A stretch of 64,000 nt of DNA, taken from the NCBI RefSeq assembly GCF_020687695.1, contig NZ_JAJEWL010000005.1, positions 239,010-303,009 on the forward strand, written 5' to 3'. Shown here in pieces: positions 27,707 through 35,739 of the stretch; positions within the stretch are counted from its first letter, which is position 1, and every line of letters starts with the position of its first letter. Source of the DNA: Pusillimonas sp. MFBS29. GTDB taxonomy: Bacteria; Pseudomonadota; Gammaproteobacteria; Burkholderiales; Burkholderiaceae_B. The position numbers and the translations under genes are program-made. The notes under the pieces were generated by a model, which ran no database searches, was not told the DNA's origin, and saw only the letters and a list, made by a program, of their open reading frames with translations.

Positions 27707-29021
27707 CATTGCACAAGTGATGCTGGTCGAAGATGACACCGACCTGCGGCTGGCCACCACAGAAACGCTGGAACTGGCTGGATTCCAGGTACGCAGTTTC
27801 GAAACTGCCACCGCTGCCCTGGGCATGCTGCACCCTGATTTTCCAGGTGTAATTTTGTCAGACTTGCGCATGCCTGGCCTGTCCGGTCTTGAATTTCTGG
27901 ATCGTGCCCAGAAGCTGGCACCACATGTCCCCTTCGTCCTGATCACGGCTCACGGCGATGTTCCAGCTGCCATTCAGGCAATGCGCGCAGGTGCGCATGA
28001 TTTCCTCGAGAAACCCTGCCCACCGGAGCTGATGCTCGATGTGCTGCGCCGTGCCCAGGCTATGCGCAACCTGCAAATTGAAAACAGCCGTCTGCGTGAC
28101 CGCCTGGATCGTAACGTCGCCCCCGAAGATCAACTGGTCGGACGTTCACCTGCAATGCAGGATCTGCGCCGCCGCTTGAAAACCCTTGCTGGCCTGCAGG
28201 TAGATCTCTTGATCTCCGGCGAAACCGGCACCGGCAAAGAGCTGGTTGCGCAGGTTCTGCATGCCCTGTCTGCGCGGGCCGACCAACCCTTCGTCGCAAT
28301 CAACTGCGGTGCCCTGAACGCATCCGAGGTAGATCGCGAGCTGTTCGGCACGGGAGACAGTCCGGGCCTGATCGCCCGCGCCGATGGTGGGACGCTGTAT
28401 CTGGACGAGCTCGAATCCATGCCCGAAGGACTGCAGGTGCGCCTGCTTCGGGTGCTTGATGCACGCGAGATCACTCCGCTGGGCGCCGCGCCGCGCCCTG
28501 TTGACCTGCGGATCTTCGGCAGTGTGAAACGCCCACCCGATACACTGCTGGCCGACGGCTTGCTGCGGCCCGACCTGTTTCACCGTTTCCATGCCGTATT
28601 GCATTTGCCTCCTTTGCGCGAACGCGGCGATGACGCATCACTGCTGGTCACACACTTTGCCGCCCAGGCCGCTGCCCGCCACGAGCTGCCCAAGGTTCAT
28701 ATCGACGATGCACTGCGCCGCCGGCTTGCGTGGCATGACTGGCCCGGTAATGTGCGCGAAGCACGCAACCTGGCCGAACGCCTGGTCATCGGGATGGATG
28801 CGAGCCTGCCCGCCCATGGCGAGAGCACTGTGGCCACGGCCCGCCCCAGCTATGACGCAGCAATGGACGATTTCGAATCACGCCTGCTGCGCGCAGCACT
28901 GATGGAAACGGGGGGCCGCAAAGCCGAGGCGGCAAACCTGCTGGGCATTCCGCGCAAACGGCTTTATTTGCGACTGCGCCACCACAACCTTCTGGACAAC
29001 CCGGAAACGGGTCGGAAATGA
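27699..29021 (+). CDS. pgtA: PgtA-like response regulator, NtrC family without GAFTGA loop
   Basis: The protein has 440 residues in three parts. The receiver domain has Asp12/Asp13 and phosphoacceptor Asp55 in LSDLRMPG. The AAA+ domain has Walker A GETGTGKE at 174-181 and Walker B GGTLYLDE near 230-237. A C-terminal Fis-type HTH contains RKAEAANLLGIPRKRLYLRLR. Between ELFG (214-217) and ADGG only ten residues occur, where NtrC has about nineteen including GAFTGA. The loop that contacts sigma-54 is therefore missing. The protein may activate sigma-70 promoters or act by DNA binding alone, as described for other GAFTGA-less NtrC relatives. A perfect palindrome overlaps its own stop codon. Confidence 0.85.
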   Translation: MSDIAQVMLVEDDTDLRLATTETLELAGFQVRSFETATAALGMLHPDFPGVILSDLRMPGLSGLEFLDRAQKLAPHVPFVLITAHGDVPAAIQAMRAGAHDFLEKPCPPELMLDVLRRAQAMRNLQIENSRLRDRLDRNVAPEDQLVGRSPAMQDLRRRLKTLAGLQVDLLISGETGTGKELVAQVLHALSARADQPFVAINCGALNASEVDRELFGTGDSPGLIARADGGTLYLDELESMPEGLQVRLLRVLDAREITPLGAAPRPVDLRIFGSVKRPPDTLLADGLLRPDLFHRFHAVLHLPPLRERGDDASLLVTHFAAQAAARHELPKVHIDDALRRRLAWHDWPGNVREARNLAERLVIGMDASLPAHGESTVATARPSYDAAMDDFESRLLRAALMETGGRKAEAANLLGIPRKRLYLRLRHHNLLDNPETGRK

Positions 29022-29037
29022 CCCATTTCATGGGTCA
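29019..29037. promoter_or_regulatory. Perfect palindrome, candidate PgtA operator for the ABC importer operon
   Basis: TGACCCAT-TTC-ATGGGTCA is an inverted repeat with 8-bp perfect arms and a 3-bp spacer. Its first bases are the TGA stop of pgtA. A further half-site ACCCAT lies at 29044-29049. The centre is about 80 bp upstream of the transcription start expected from the promoter-like element at 29072-29100, a usual activator distance. The two-fold symmetry suits the Fis-type HTH dimer of an NtrC-family regulator. Confidence 0.6.
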
Positions 29038-29071
29038 TGTTTAACCCATTTTTTCTTTTAAAAACAACAGC

Positions 29072-29100
29072 TTGAGTGTTTTTTATTATTCGTGCATAGT
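29072..29100 (+). promoter_or_regulatory. Sigma-70-like promoter of the ABC importer operon
   Basis: TTGAGT (29072-29077) and CATAGT (29095-29100) are separated by exactly 17 bp and each match the sigma-70 consensus at four of six positions. No -24/-12 sigma-54 element (GG and GC twelve bases apart in proper context) is found between the pgtA stop and the binding-protein gene. A weak sigma-70 promoter that needs an activator fits the neighbouring palindrome. Confidence 0.45.
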
Positions 29101-29188
29101 CTGCACCGTACAGGTGCATTCAGCGTCAGAACGGCTGCAATCCGCCTGACGCCGCATGGAAAGAAAAAATGAATCCCAGGAGGAACAA

Positions 29189-30514
29189 ATGAAGAGAATC
29201 TTGACCCTCAGTGCCACTGCTGCCGCACTGGCACTGACGTCTGCCATGGCCTTTGCCGATACGGTAACGGTCGTCACCTCATTCCCGCGCGACTTGACCG
29301 ATCCGTTCAAGACCGCCTTCGAAGCTGCACATCCCGGCACCACGCTGGAAGTGGTCAGCCGCAACACCAACGCTGCCGTGTCGCACCTGAAAGAAACCCA
29401 GAGCGCCAATAGTGTGGACCTGATGTGGGCATCGGCTCCCGACGCTTTCGAAGTACTGAAGGCCGGCGGATTGCTGGCCAAGGTCAATGTGAAATCCGAC
29501 GGCATTCCTGATGCAATAGGCGGTTACCCCATCAATGATTCCGAAGGCTTCTATTACGGCTTTGCAGCCTCGGGCTACGGCATTATGTACAACACGCGTT
29601 ACATCAAGGCCAACGACCTGCCCGTCGCCAAGGAATGGGACGATCTGAAGCGCGCCGAATATAACGGTCATGTCGCAATGTCGTCGCCGTCGCGCTCCGG
29701 CACCACTCACCTGACGGTGGAAACCCTGTTGCAGGGAGAAGGCTGGGATAAAGGCTGGGCCACCTGGAAATGGATTGCCGGCAACATGAACACCGTGACC
29801 GAACGCAGCTTCGGCGTACCCGATGCAGTGAACTCGGGCTCCACGGGCTTTGGTATCGTGATCGACTTCTTTGGTCTGGCATCCAAGGCTTCGGGCTTCC
29901 CGGTTGAACTGGTTTATCCAAGCGTGACCGCCATCGTTCCGGCGAATATCGGCGTCATCAAGAACGCACCCAACGAGGCAGGTGCCGTCAAGTTCGTCGA
30001 GTTCCTGCTGTCGCCCAAAGGCCAGCAAATATTGCTGAATCCGGCCATCATGCGCCTGCCGGTCAATCCGGCTGCATACGAGAATGCGCCTGAAGGTTTC
30101 CCTAACCCTTTCTCCAAGGATTTCGCACCCGGTGCGATCGAGTTCGACGTGGACGTCTCGGGCGCACGCTATAACCTCGTGAACTCCTTGTTCGACGTGC
30201 TGATCACCTACCGTCTGGACGATCTGCGCGAAGCCGTCTCGGCAATACAAAAAGCCGAAGCAGCACAAGCCAAAAGTGGCAATGAAAAGGCTGCCTCCCT
30301 TATCGCCGAGGCTCGCAAGCTGATCGAAGCCATGCCAATCACGCAAGAACAGGCAGCAGACCCCGCATTCGCACACGTGTTCACCACCTCACGCGCCAAA
30401 GCCGCGACCAAGGTCGTCGGTCGCCAGGCCGAGGTTGAACAAGGCTGGGACACCTTTGCCGTAGAAAACTACCGCAAGGCCCGCGATCTGGCCAAGCAAG
30501 CAGCAGCGCTGTAA
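29189..30514 (+). CDS. ABC importer substrate-binding protein (Fbp/Afu-like)
   Basis: The periplasmic binding protein has 441 residues. The signal peptide ends in AMAFA before DTVTVV. The fold is that of the iron/sugar-phosphate/phosphonate group. Residues VTSFPRDLTDPFKTAF, SRNTNAAV and DLMWASAPDAF parallel the PgtC-like sensor. After about residue 330 there is an extra helical C-terminal part rich in Ala and Lys, also found in the sensor. AGGAGGA 4 bp before ATG 29189 is the strongest ribosome site in the region and fixes the start. No Tyr pair typical of ferric-ion binders is obvious, so a phosphorylated organic ligand is the better guess. A hairpin at 30542-30558 separates it from the permease. 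Confidence 0.88.
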   Translation: MKRILTLSATAAALALTSAMAFADTVTVVTSFPRDLTDPFKTAFEAAHPGTTLEVVSRNTNAAVSHLKETQSANSVDLMWASAPDAFEVLKAGGLLAKVNVKSDGIPDAIGGYPINDSEGFYYGFAASGYGIMYNTRYIKANDLPVAKEWDDLKRAEYNGHVAMSSPSRSGTTHLTVETLLQGEGWDKGWATWKWIAGNMNTVTERSFGVPDAVNSGSTGFGIVIDFFGLASKASGFPVELVYPSVTAIVPANIGVIKNAPNEAGAVKFVEFLLSPKGQQILLNPAIMRLPVNPAAYENAPEGFPNPFSKDFAPGAIEFDVDVSGARYNLVNSLFDVLITYRLDDLREAVSAIQKAEAAQAKSGNEKAASLIAEARKLIEAMPITQEQAADPAFAHVFTTSRAKAATKVVGRQAEVEQGWDTFAVENYRKARDLAKQAAAL

Positions 30515-30541
30515 CAGGCCTGCTCAGGCCCGCCGGGATCC

Positions 30542-30558
30542 GCGCCCCTCAGGGGCGC
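30542..30558 (+). promoter_or_regulatory. Hairpin between binding-protein and permease genes
   Basis: GCGCCCC (30542-30548) and GGGGCGC (30552-30558) form a perfect 7-bp stem with a TCA loop. Flanking GGATCC and GGTCC sequences can extend it imperfectly. It lies in the 78-bp gap after the binding-protein stop. No T run follows. It probably protects the upstream message and lowers read-through into the permease and ATPase genes. Confidence 0.55.
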
Positions 30559-30592
30559 CGGTCCTGGCCCGCCCATTCCTCCTAGGACGAGC

Positions 30593-32332
30593 ATGACAGA
30601 TACTATTTCCCGGGACGCCACAGCGCGTCGCTTTACGCTGTTTCCGCGCCTGTCGGGTGCTGCGGTAGCCGGCATACTGATCGCCATCTTTCTGATGGCG
30701 TTCCTGATATTGCCGGTAGCGCAGGTGATTTATGTTGCCTTTCTGGACGCTCGCACTGGCGTCTTCACGCTGCAGAATTTCCAGGATTTTTTCAACACGA
30801 CGCTGTTTCGCGAAAGCTTCGTGAACTCGTTCTATGTCTCTGCAATGTCAGTGGTCGTTGCAACGGCAATCGCATTGCCATTGGCTTATATCACCACCCG
30901 CTTCAATTTTGCCGGCACTGCTGCAATTCAGGCGCTGGGAATCATTCCCCTGATCATGCCGCCCTTCGTGGGCGCAGTGGCGATGTCGCTGCTTTTCGGC
31001 CGCAACGGTTCCATCAACCTGCTGCTGAACGAATATTTGGGTTTTCGTATTCCATTCATGGAGGGTCTGTCGGGCGTCATCCTGGTGCAGTCCATCCACT
31101 ACTTCCCATTCATTCTGATCAATCTGTCAGCAAGCCTGCGCAATATCGATCGCTCGATGGAGGAAGCTGCGCATAACCTGGGTTCACACGGAATGCGGAT
31201 GTTCCGCCGCATTGTGTTCCCGCTTGCCATGCCGGGATATCTGGCCGGCGCGGCACTGGTGTTCATCAAGGTCTTTGACGACCTGGGCACCCCCCTGCTG
31301 CTGAACGTCAACAACATGCTGGCACCGCAGGCCTATTTGCGTGTCACCGGCGTCGGAATCAACGACCCCATGGGCTACGTGATTTCCTTCATCCTGGTCG
31401 CGTTTTCGGTATTCTCGCTGTGGGCTTCGTTCCTGTTCATGCGCGGCAAAGACTATGCAACCGTTCAGAAAGGCGGCGGCGGCCTGTCGCGTCGCGATCT
31501 GAAGCCACGCGAAAAATGGCTGGCATGGGGCGTGATCGGCGTGATACTTGCCATGGTGCTTTCGCCGCATATCGGACTGTTGCTGCTGGCATTCGGCACG
31601 ATCTGGTCCTTTTCGCCTCTGCCCGACGCCTTTACCGTCCAGCATTTCGGCACCATATTTACCCAATCGTCGCAGTATGTATGGAATACGCTGATCTATG
31701 CCGGCTCGGCTGCCGTGATCGACGTCGTTCTGGGTACCGCCATCGCCTACATTGTGATCCGTACCAAGCTGGCCGGACGCAAATGGCTGGACTACATGTC
31801 AACGGCCGCGCTGGCAGTGCCTGGCGTTGTGCTGGGCATAGGCTATCTGCGCATGTTTCACAGTATCCAGCTCCCCTTTGGCCTGGGCCAGATGTCCAGC
31901 TTCTGGGGCATTATCATCGTGGCCTTGGCTGTGCGTCGCCTGCCGTACGCACTGCGTGCCTGCATGGCTGCCCTGCAGCAGATTTCGCTGTCGCTTGAAG
32001 AGGCAGCCGAAAGCCTGGGTGCATCGCGCACCAGCACCATACGCCGCATTGTGGTGCCCTTGATGACGGGCGGCATACTTGCCGGCTTCGTGACCAGTTT
32101 CGCCACAGCGGCCGTCGAGCTCTCGGCAACCATCATGCTGGTTGCGCGCTCATCCGACGCACCGCTTGCCTACGGTATTTATCTTTATATGCAATCTCCC
32201 GCAGGACGCGGGCCCGGTGCAGCCCTTGGGATCCTGGCCGTTGTGATTGTGGCCATTGGCACCTACCTTTCACAGCGCATCATCGAGCGCGAACGCGCAC
32301 GACAAGCCATGGCCGGCGACGGGCAGCACTAA
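30593..32332 (+). CDS. ABC importer permease, two fused membrane domains
   Basis: The protein has 579 residues and about twelve transmembrane helices. It contains two copies of the EAA loop that docks on the ATPase: EEAAHNLGSHGMRMFRRIV in the first half and EEAAESLGASRTSTIRRIV in the second. Both halves of the channel are therefore in one chain, as in FbpB and AfuB. A cytoplasmic linker, FMRGKDYATVQKGGGGLSRR, lies between the halves. AGGA precedes the ATG by 5 bp. The ATPase gene follows 16 bp after the stop. Confidence 0.92.
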   Translation: MTDTISRDATARRFTLFPRLSGAAVAGILIAIFLMAFLILPVAQVIYVAFLDARTGVFTLQNFQDFFNTTLFRESFVNSFYVSAMSVVVATAIALPLAYITTRFNFAGTAAIQALGIIPLIMPPFVGAVAMSLLFGRNGSINLLLNEYLGFRIPFMEGLSGVILVQSIHYFPFILINLSASLRNIDRSMEEAAHNLGSHGMRMFRRIVFPLAMPGYLAGAALVFIKVFDDLGTPLLLNVNNMLAPQAYLRVTGVGINDPMGYVISFILVAFSVFSLWASFLFMRGKDYATVQKGGGGLSRRDLKPREKWLAWGVIGVILAMVLSPHIGLLLLAFGTIWSFSPLPDAFTVQHFGTIFTQSSQYVWNTLIYAGSAAVIDVVLGTAIAYIVIRTKLAGRKWLDYMSTAALAVPGVVLGIGYLRMFHSIQLPFGLGQMSSFWGIIIVALAVRRLPYALRACMAALQQISLSLEEAAESLGASRTSTIRRIVVPLMTGGILAGFVTSFATAAVELSATIMLVARSSDAPLAYGIYLYMQSPAGRGPGAALGILAVVIVAIGTYLSQRIIERERARQAMAGDGQH

Positions 32333-32348
32333 GTTTCGGAGACCAAAC

Positions 32349-33392
32349 ATGACAACAAGCAAAGCAGGAATCCGTATCGAGGATCTGCATCTGTCCTTCG
32401 GATCCACCAAGGTACTCGAAGGCATCCATATGGTGATCGAGCCAGGCGAATTCTTCGCATTCCTTGGCCCATCGGGCTCAGGGAAGTCCACGCTGCTGCG
32501 CGCCATCGCCGGCTTCGGCCCCACACCACGCGGCCGCATCCTGATCGGCGACCGCGATATTGCCAGCCTGCCTCCCTGGAAGCGCAATGTGGGCATGGTG
32601 TTCCAGTCGTACGCGCTGTGGCCGCATATGTCGGTGCGCAAGAACGTCGCCTTCGGCCTTGAAGAACGCAAGACACCGGCACACGAGATTGGCCCCAAGG
32701 TTGAGGCGGCGCTCGAAACCGTCAACCTGCTCGATCTGGCCGACCGCATGCCGGCACAGCTGTCCGGCGGGCAACAACAACGCGTAGCGCTGGCCCGCAC
32801 CATCGCAATCGAACCGCAAGTGCTGCTGCTGGACGAACCCTTGTCCAACCTTGATGCAGCGCTGCGCGTGCAGATGCGACGCGAGCTGCTGGCCTTGCAA
32901 CGCAAGCTGGGCCTGACTACCATTTTCGTGACGCACGACCAGGAAGAAGCCAACACCACCTCGGACCGGATGGCAGTACTGAACAAGGGCGTCATCCAGC
33001 AGATCGGCACGCCACAGGAACTATATGATCATCCGGCCAATACCTTTGTCGCAGGCTTTCTGGGTACCGCCAATATTTTGAAGGGAACAATGCAAGGCCA
33101 GGGCTTCTTGACCACCGGAGGACAGCGGCTGAACGTTGCCAACCCGGTTGAGAACGCCAGCCGCATTGTGCTGCGCCCACAGAATGTCCGGCTCACGGAA
33201 ACTGGCGGAGATATCCCCGGGAAAGTTGCACACCGCGAGTTCCTGGGCAGCCAGATCCGCTACCTGGTTGAGACGGCTGACGGCCAGATCATCGTTGACA
33301 CGCTGCACTCCACCGGCGCACCGCCGTACGACGCAGGCGCTCCGGTTTTCCTGACCATAGACAGCCACAGTGCTCCCCTGTTGACCGACTGA
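32349..33392 (+). CDS. ABC importer ATP-binding protein
   Basis: The protein has 347 residues. It shows Walker A GPSGSGKST, Q-loop FQSYALWPHM, signature LSGGQQQRVALAR, Walker B LLLDEPLSNLD and the H-loop THDQEEA. A C-terminal TOBE region of about 100 residues (from ILKGTMQGQ) is typical of the FbpC/PotA/UgpC subfamily and often regulates uptake. The chosen ATG 32349 has GGAG about 10 bp upstream; the open frame runs further back into the permease gene but lacks support. The histidine phosphatase follows after 6 bp. Confidence 0.92.
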   Translation: MTTSKAGIRIEDLHLSFGSTKVLEGIHMVIEPGEFFAFLGPSGSGKSTLLRAIAGFGPTPRGRILIGDRDIASLPPWKRNVGMVFQSYALWPHMSVRKNVAFGLEERKTPAHEIGPKVEAALETVNLLDLADRMPAQLSGGQQQRVALARTIAIEPQVLLLDEPLSNLDAALRVQMRRELLALQRKLGLTTIFVTHDQEEANTTSDRMAVLNKGVIQQIGTPQELYDHPANTFVAGFLGTANILKGTMQGQGFLTTGGQRLNVANPVENASRIVLRPQNVRLTETGGDIPGKVAHREFLGSQIRYLVETADGQIIVDTLHSTGAPPYDAGAPVFLTIDSHSAPLLTD

Positions 33393-33398
33393 AGCAAA

Positions 33399-33932
33399 AT
33401 GACGGAACTCTGGTTCATTCGACATTTCCGTACGCCATGGAATAGTCAGGGGCGTCTGCAGGGTCAACGCGACATCGCGCTGGACGATCCCATGGGCTTC
33501 CAGGATCTGGCCACGCTGGCTGCCAACCGGCAGGCACTGGCCAATCGGGATTTCGCGCTGGTTCTGACCTCACCGCTAAGCCGGGCACGCCAAACCGCCG
33601 AGCTGTATGGGTTCCCGGACGCCGTCGCCGACCCCGATCTGGCCGAGATCGCCTTTGGTACCTGGGAAGGTCGCACTTGGGACGAGCTGGAAACCGCCCA
33701 CCCTGGCGCATGGCAAAATGCCCTGCACACCCTTCCACTTGGCGAAACCATGGACGAATTCAATGCCCGCATCGCACGCGTGCGTGATCGTGTGCGGGCA
33801 GTACGCGGGCCGGTACTGGCCTTTGGTCACGGTGCCTGGCTGGGCGGGCTGCAGATGCTGCTGGAAGGGCGTCGCGGTGGCATGTCGCGACAAACTCTCG
33901 CTAACGGAGCCTTGCATAAACTGAAGCTATAG
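33399..33932 (+). CDS. Histidine phosphatase superfamily protein with RHF motif
   Basis: The protein has 177 residues and the phosphoglycerate-mutase-like fold. The catalytic motif reads FIRHFRTPWN, so the usual RHG is RHF. The remaining core is present: TSPLSRARQTAEL, EIAFGTWEGRTWDE with the acid residue, and the second His in AFGHGAWLGG. CobC and related small phosphatases are its nearest relatives. Being 6 bp behind the ABC ATPase gene it belongs to the importer operon. It could remove phosphate from the imported compound once in the cytoplasm (inference). An alpha-ribazole phosphatase role is less likely, as no cobalamin genes are near. Confidence 0.85.
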   Translation: MTELWFIRHFRTPWNSQGRLQGQRDIALDDPMGFQDLATLAANRQALANRDFALVLTSPLSRARQTAELYGFPDAVADPDLAEIAFGTWEGRTWDELETAHPGAWQNALHTLPLGETMDEFNARIARVRDRVRAVRGPVLAFGHGAWLGGLQMLLEGRRGGMSRQTLANGALHKLKL

Positions 33933-34047
33933 TGCCGCCCAAGAAGTGATTGATGCCTGTCAGGCAACAGCGTGTATCCACCGCCGTGCCTAGCGCCGTC
34001 TTCCTGTTGCCAATACCATGAAGCCATACTTTTTCTTTGGAGGAATC

Positions 34048-34527
34048 ATGGCCCAGCGTATTAATCATATTCAGCTGTCTGCGGATCTGTTCAACAAATA
34101 TCAGGAATTCAGCAATCTTCTGAATAACAGCCCCGTAGAAACTGCCACTCGTCTTCTGGTGTCGATTCGTGCCTCGCAAATCAACGGCTGCGGCTTTTGC
34201 CTGGACATGCATATCAAGGAAGCCAAAATTCACGGCGAACGCGAGCTTCGCCTGCATCATGTCGCGATATGGCGCGAATCCTCGCTATTCTCACCGCGCG
34301 AGCGCGCCGCGCTTACCTGGACCGAGATCCTGTCCAAACTGCCAGAGCATGGCGTGTCCGATGAGATCTACGAGGAAGTGCTGACTCAATTCAGCAAGCA
34401 GGAGTTATCGGATCTGACCTACGCGGTCATGGCCATAAACGGATGGAATCGCCTGAATATCGCCTTCCGTACCCCACCCGGTTCCGCTGATAAAGCCTTC
34501 GGCCTGGACAAAGCCAACCTGACTTGA
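34048..34527 (+). CDS. Carboxymuconolactone decarboxylase / AhpD-like protein
   Basis: The protein has 159 residues. The AhpD-like core has the redox motif NGCGFCLDMH (CxxC plus His three residues later) and the typical second helix ALTWTEILSKLP. AhpD relatives act as alkylhydroperoxidases or use the same fold for other small-molecule reactions. The CxxC plus His pattern suggests a thiol-dependent peroxidase activity. GGAGGA just before ATG 34048 fixes the start and excludes an upstream ATG at 34018. The LysR gene at 34564 follows 36 bp downstream on the same strand. Confidence 0.88.
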   Translation: MAQRINHIQLSADLFNKYQEFSNLLNNSPVETATRLLVSIRASQINGCGFCLDMHIKEAKIHGERELRLHHVAIWRESSLFSPRERAALTWTEILSKLPEHGVSDEIYEEVLTQFSKQELSDLTYAVMAINGWNRLNIAFRTPPGSADKAFGLDKANLT

Positions 34528-34563
34528 GCACCTGCATGTCACAAAGCCGGGTATCCATGCGTC

Positions 34564-35565
34564 ATGTTCAATATGGATACCCACACACACTCCCTTATTT
34601 CTTCTGCCCGGCTGCGGCACGCCTCACATGGCGCAGTCGACGCACTGGCCAGCAGTTTTGCTGCCAGTTATGCGGGCGTTGTCGCCTTTCTTGCCGTTGC
34701 CGACGAAGGCAGCTTTGCGCGCGCAGGTGTTCGCCTGGGCATAGGCCGCTCGGCGGTGAGCCGCAGCGTGCAGAAACTCGAAACCCAGCTCGATGCCCGT
34801 CTGTTCCAGCGTACAACACGCAGCACATCGCTGACGCGGGAAGGTGAGCTCTTTTACGCAAATTGCCAGCCGGGGGTAGAACGCATCATGCATGCCATGG
34901 AAGATATGCACGAACTGCGCAGCGGCCCTCCCAAAGGGCATTTGCGCATACATTCGACCACAGGGTTCGGGCGCATGATCGTTGCGCGGCTGCTGCATGA
35001 CTTTCACCTGCGCTACCCCGGCATCACACTCGAGCTTGTGCTGAACGACATGCCACCCGACTTCACGACAGACCGGATAGACGTTTCATTCCGGGATGGC
35101 CGCCTGGAAGACAGTGATGTCGTGGCACGCAAGCTGATGCCCATGCAGATGGTCTTGTGCGCTTCACCCGACTATGTGCAGGCTCACGGTATGCCGCTGG
35201 ACGTTAACGATCTTGGCCGGCACTCCTGCATCAACTTTCGGTCATCATCCGGCCACATCAGACAATGGCAATTCAGGATTGGAGAAACGCTGCAAAAATT
35301 CCTTCCGCAAGCTCATTGCACCTTCAATGATATTGATCTGATTGTGCAGTCAGTGCTGAAAGGTCAGGGTATTGCCCAGCTTCCGTCTTACCTGGTGCAA
35401 AGCCTGCTTAAGGAACGCAAACTGTTGATGGGCCTTGAGCAATTCGCAGCCGACGACGAGGGCTGCCACCTTTGCTACCCCAGCCGAAAACAGCTTCCTG
35501 ACAGAACTCGCGTATTCATCGAGTATGCCGTTGAACACGCATGCCTTATGGATCTGCCTGGTTGA
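34564..35565 (+). CDS. LysR-family regulator with N-terminal extension
   Basis: The protein has 333 residues. The winged HTH begins only at about residue 36 (YAGVVAFLAVADEGSFARAG), whereas LysR proteins normally start within five residues of it. Either the first 30 residues are a real extension or translation begins later. The helix pair RLGIGRSAVSRSVQKLETQLDARLFQRTTR is clear, followed by a linker helix and the two-lobed effector domain. The last part, GIAQLPSYLVQSLL, resembles regulators of the AaeR/DmlR group. The target is unknown; the AhpD-like gene just upstream is a candidate. Confidence 0.88.
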   Translation: MFNMDTHTHSLISSARLRHASHGAVDALASSFAASYAGVVAFLAVADEGSFARAGVRLGIGRSAVSRSVQKLETQLDARLFQRTTRSTSLTREGELFYANCQPGVERIMHAMEDMHELRSGPPKGHLRIHSTTGFGRMIVARLLHDFHLRYPGITLELVLNDMPPDFTTDRIDVSFRDGRLEDSDVVARKLMPMQMVLCASPDYVQAHGMPLDVNDLGRHSCINFRSSSGHIRQWQFRIGETLQKFLPQAHCTFNDIDLIVQSVLKGQGIAQLPSYLVQSLLKERKLLMGLEQFAADDEGCHLCYPSRKQLPDRTRVFIEYAVEHACLMDLPG

Positions 35566-35739
35566 AATGATTGTTTCAGTTATATGAATAGTCAATTTCA
35601 ATTCAAACCATTTATCCATTAGCAAAGAACTATTAAAGTTACTACATCGACGAGCCAGACAGATTAACTGCTCGCTGAACGCTACCGGAAACCGTTCCGC
35701 TCTGGCTAGACCAAACTCTTGAATGAAAGGATATACATC

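Noticed and set aside
29022..29188. Sigma-54 promoter before the ABC binding-protein gene
   Set aside because: Expected because the regulator is NtrC-like, but no GG and GC pair with correct spacing and context was found; nearest candidates are off by one base. The regulator also lacks GAFTGA.
29279..30376. Minus-strand frame of 365 codons opposite the ABC binding protein
   Set aside because: The binding protein has signal peptide, strong ribosome site and homology to PgtC; the antisense frame is compositional.
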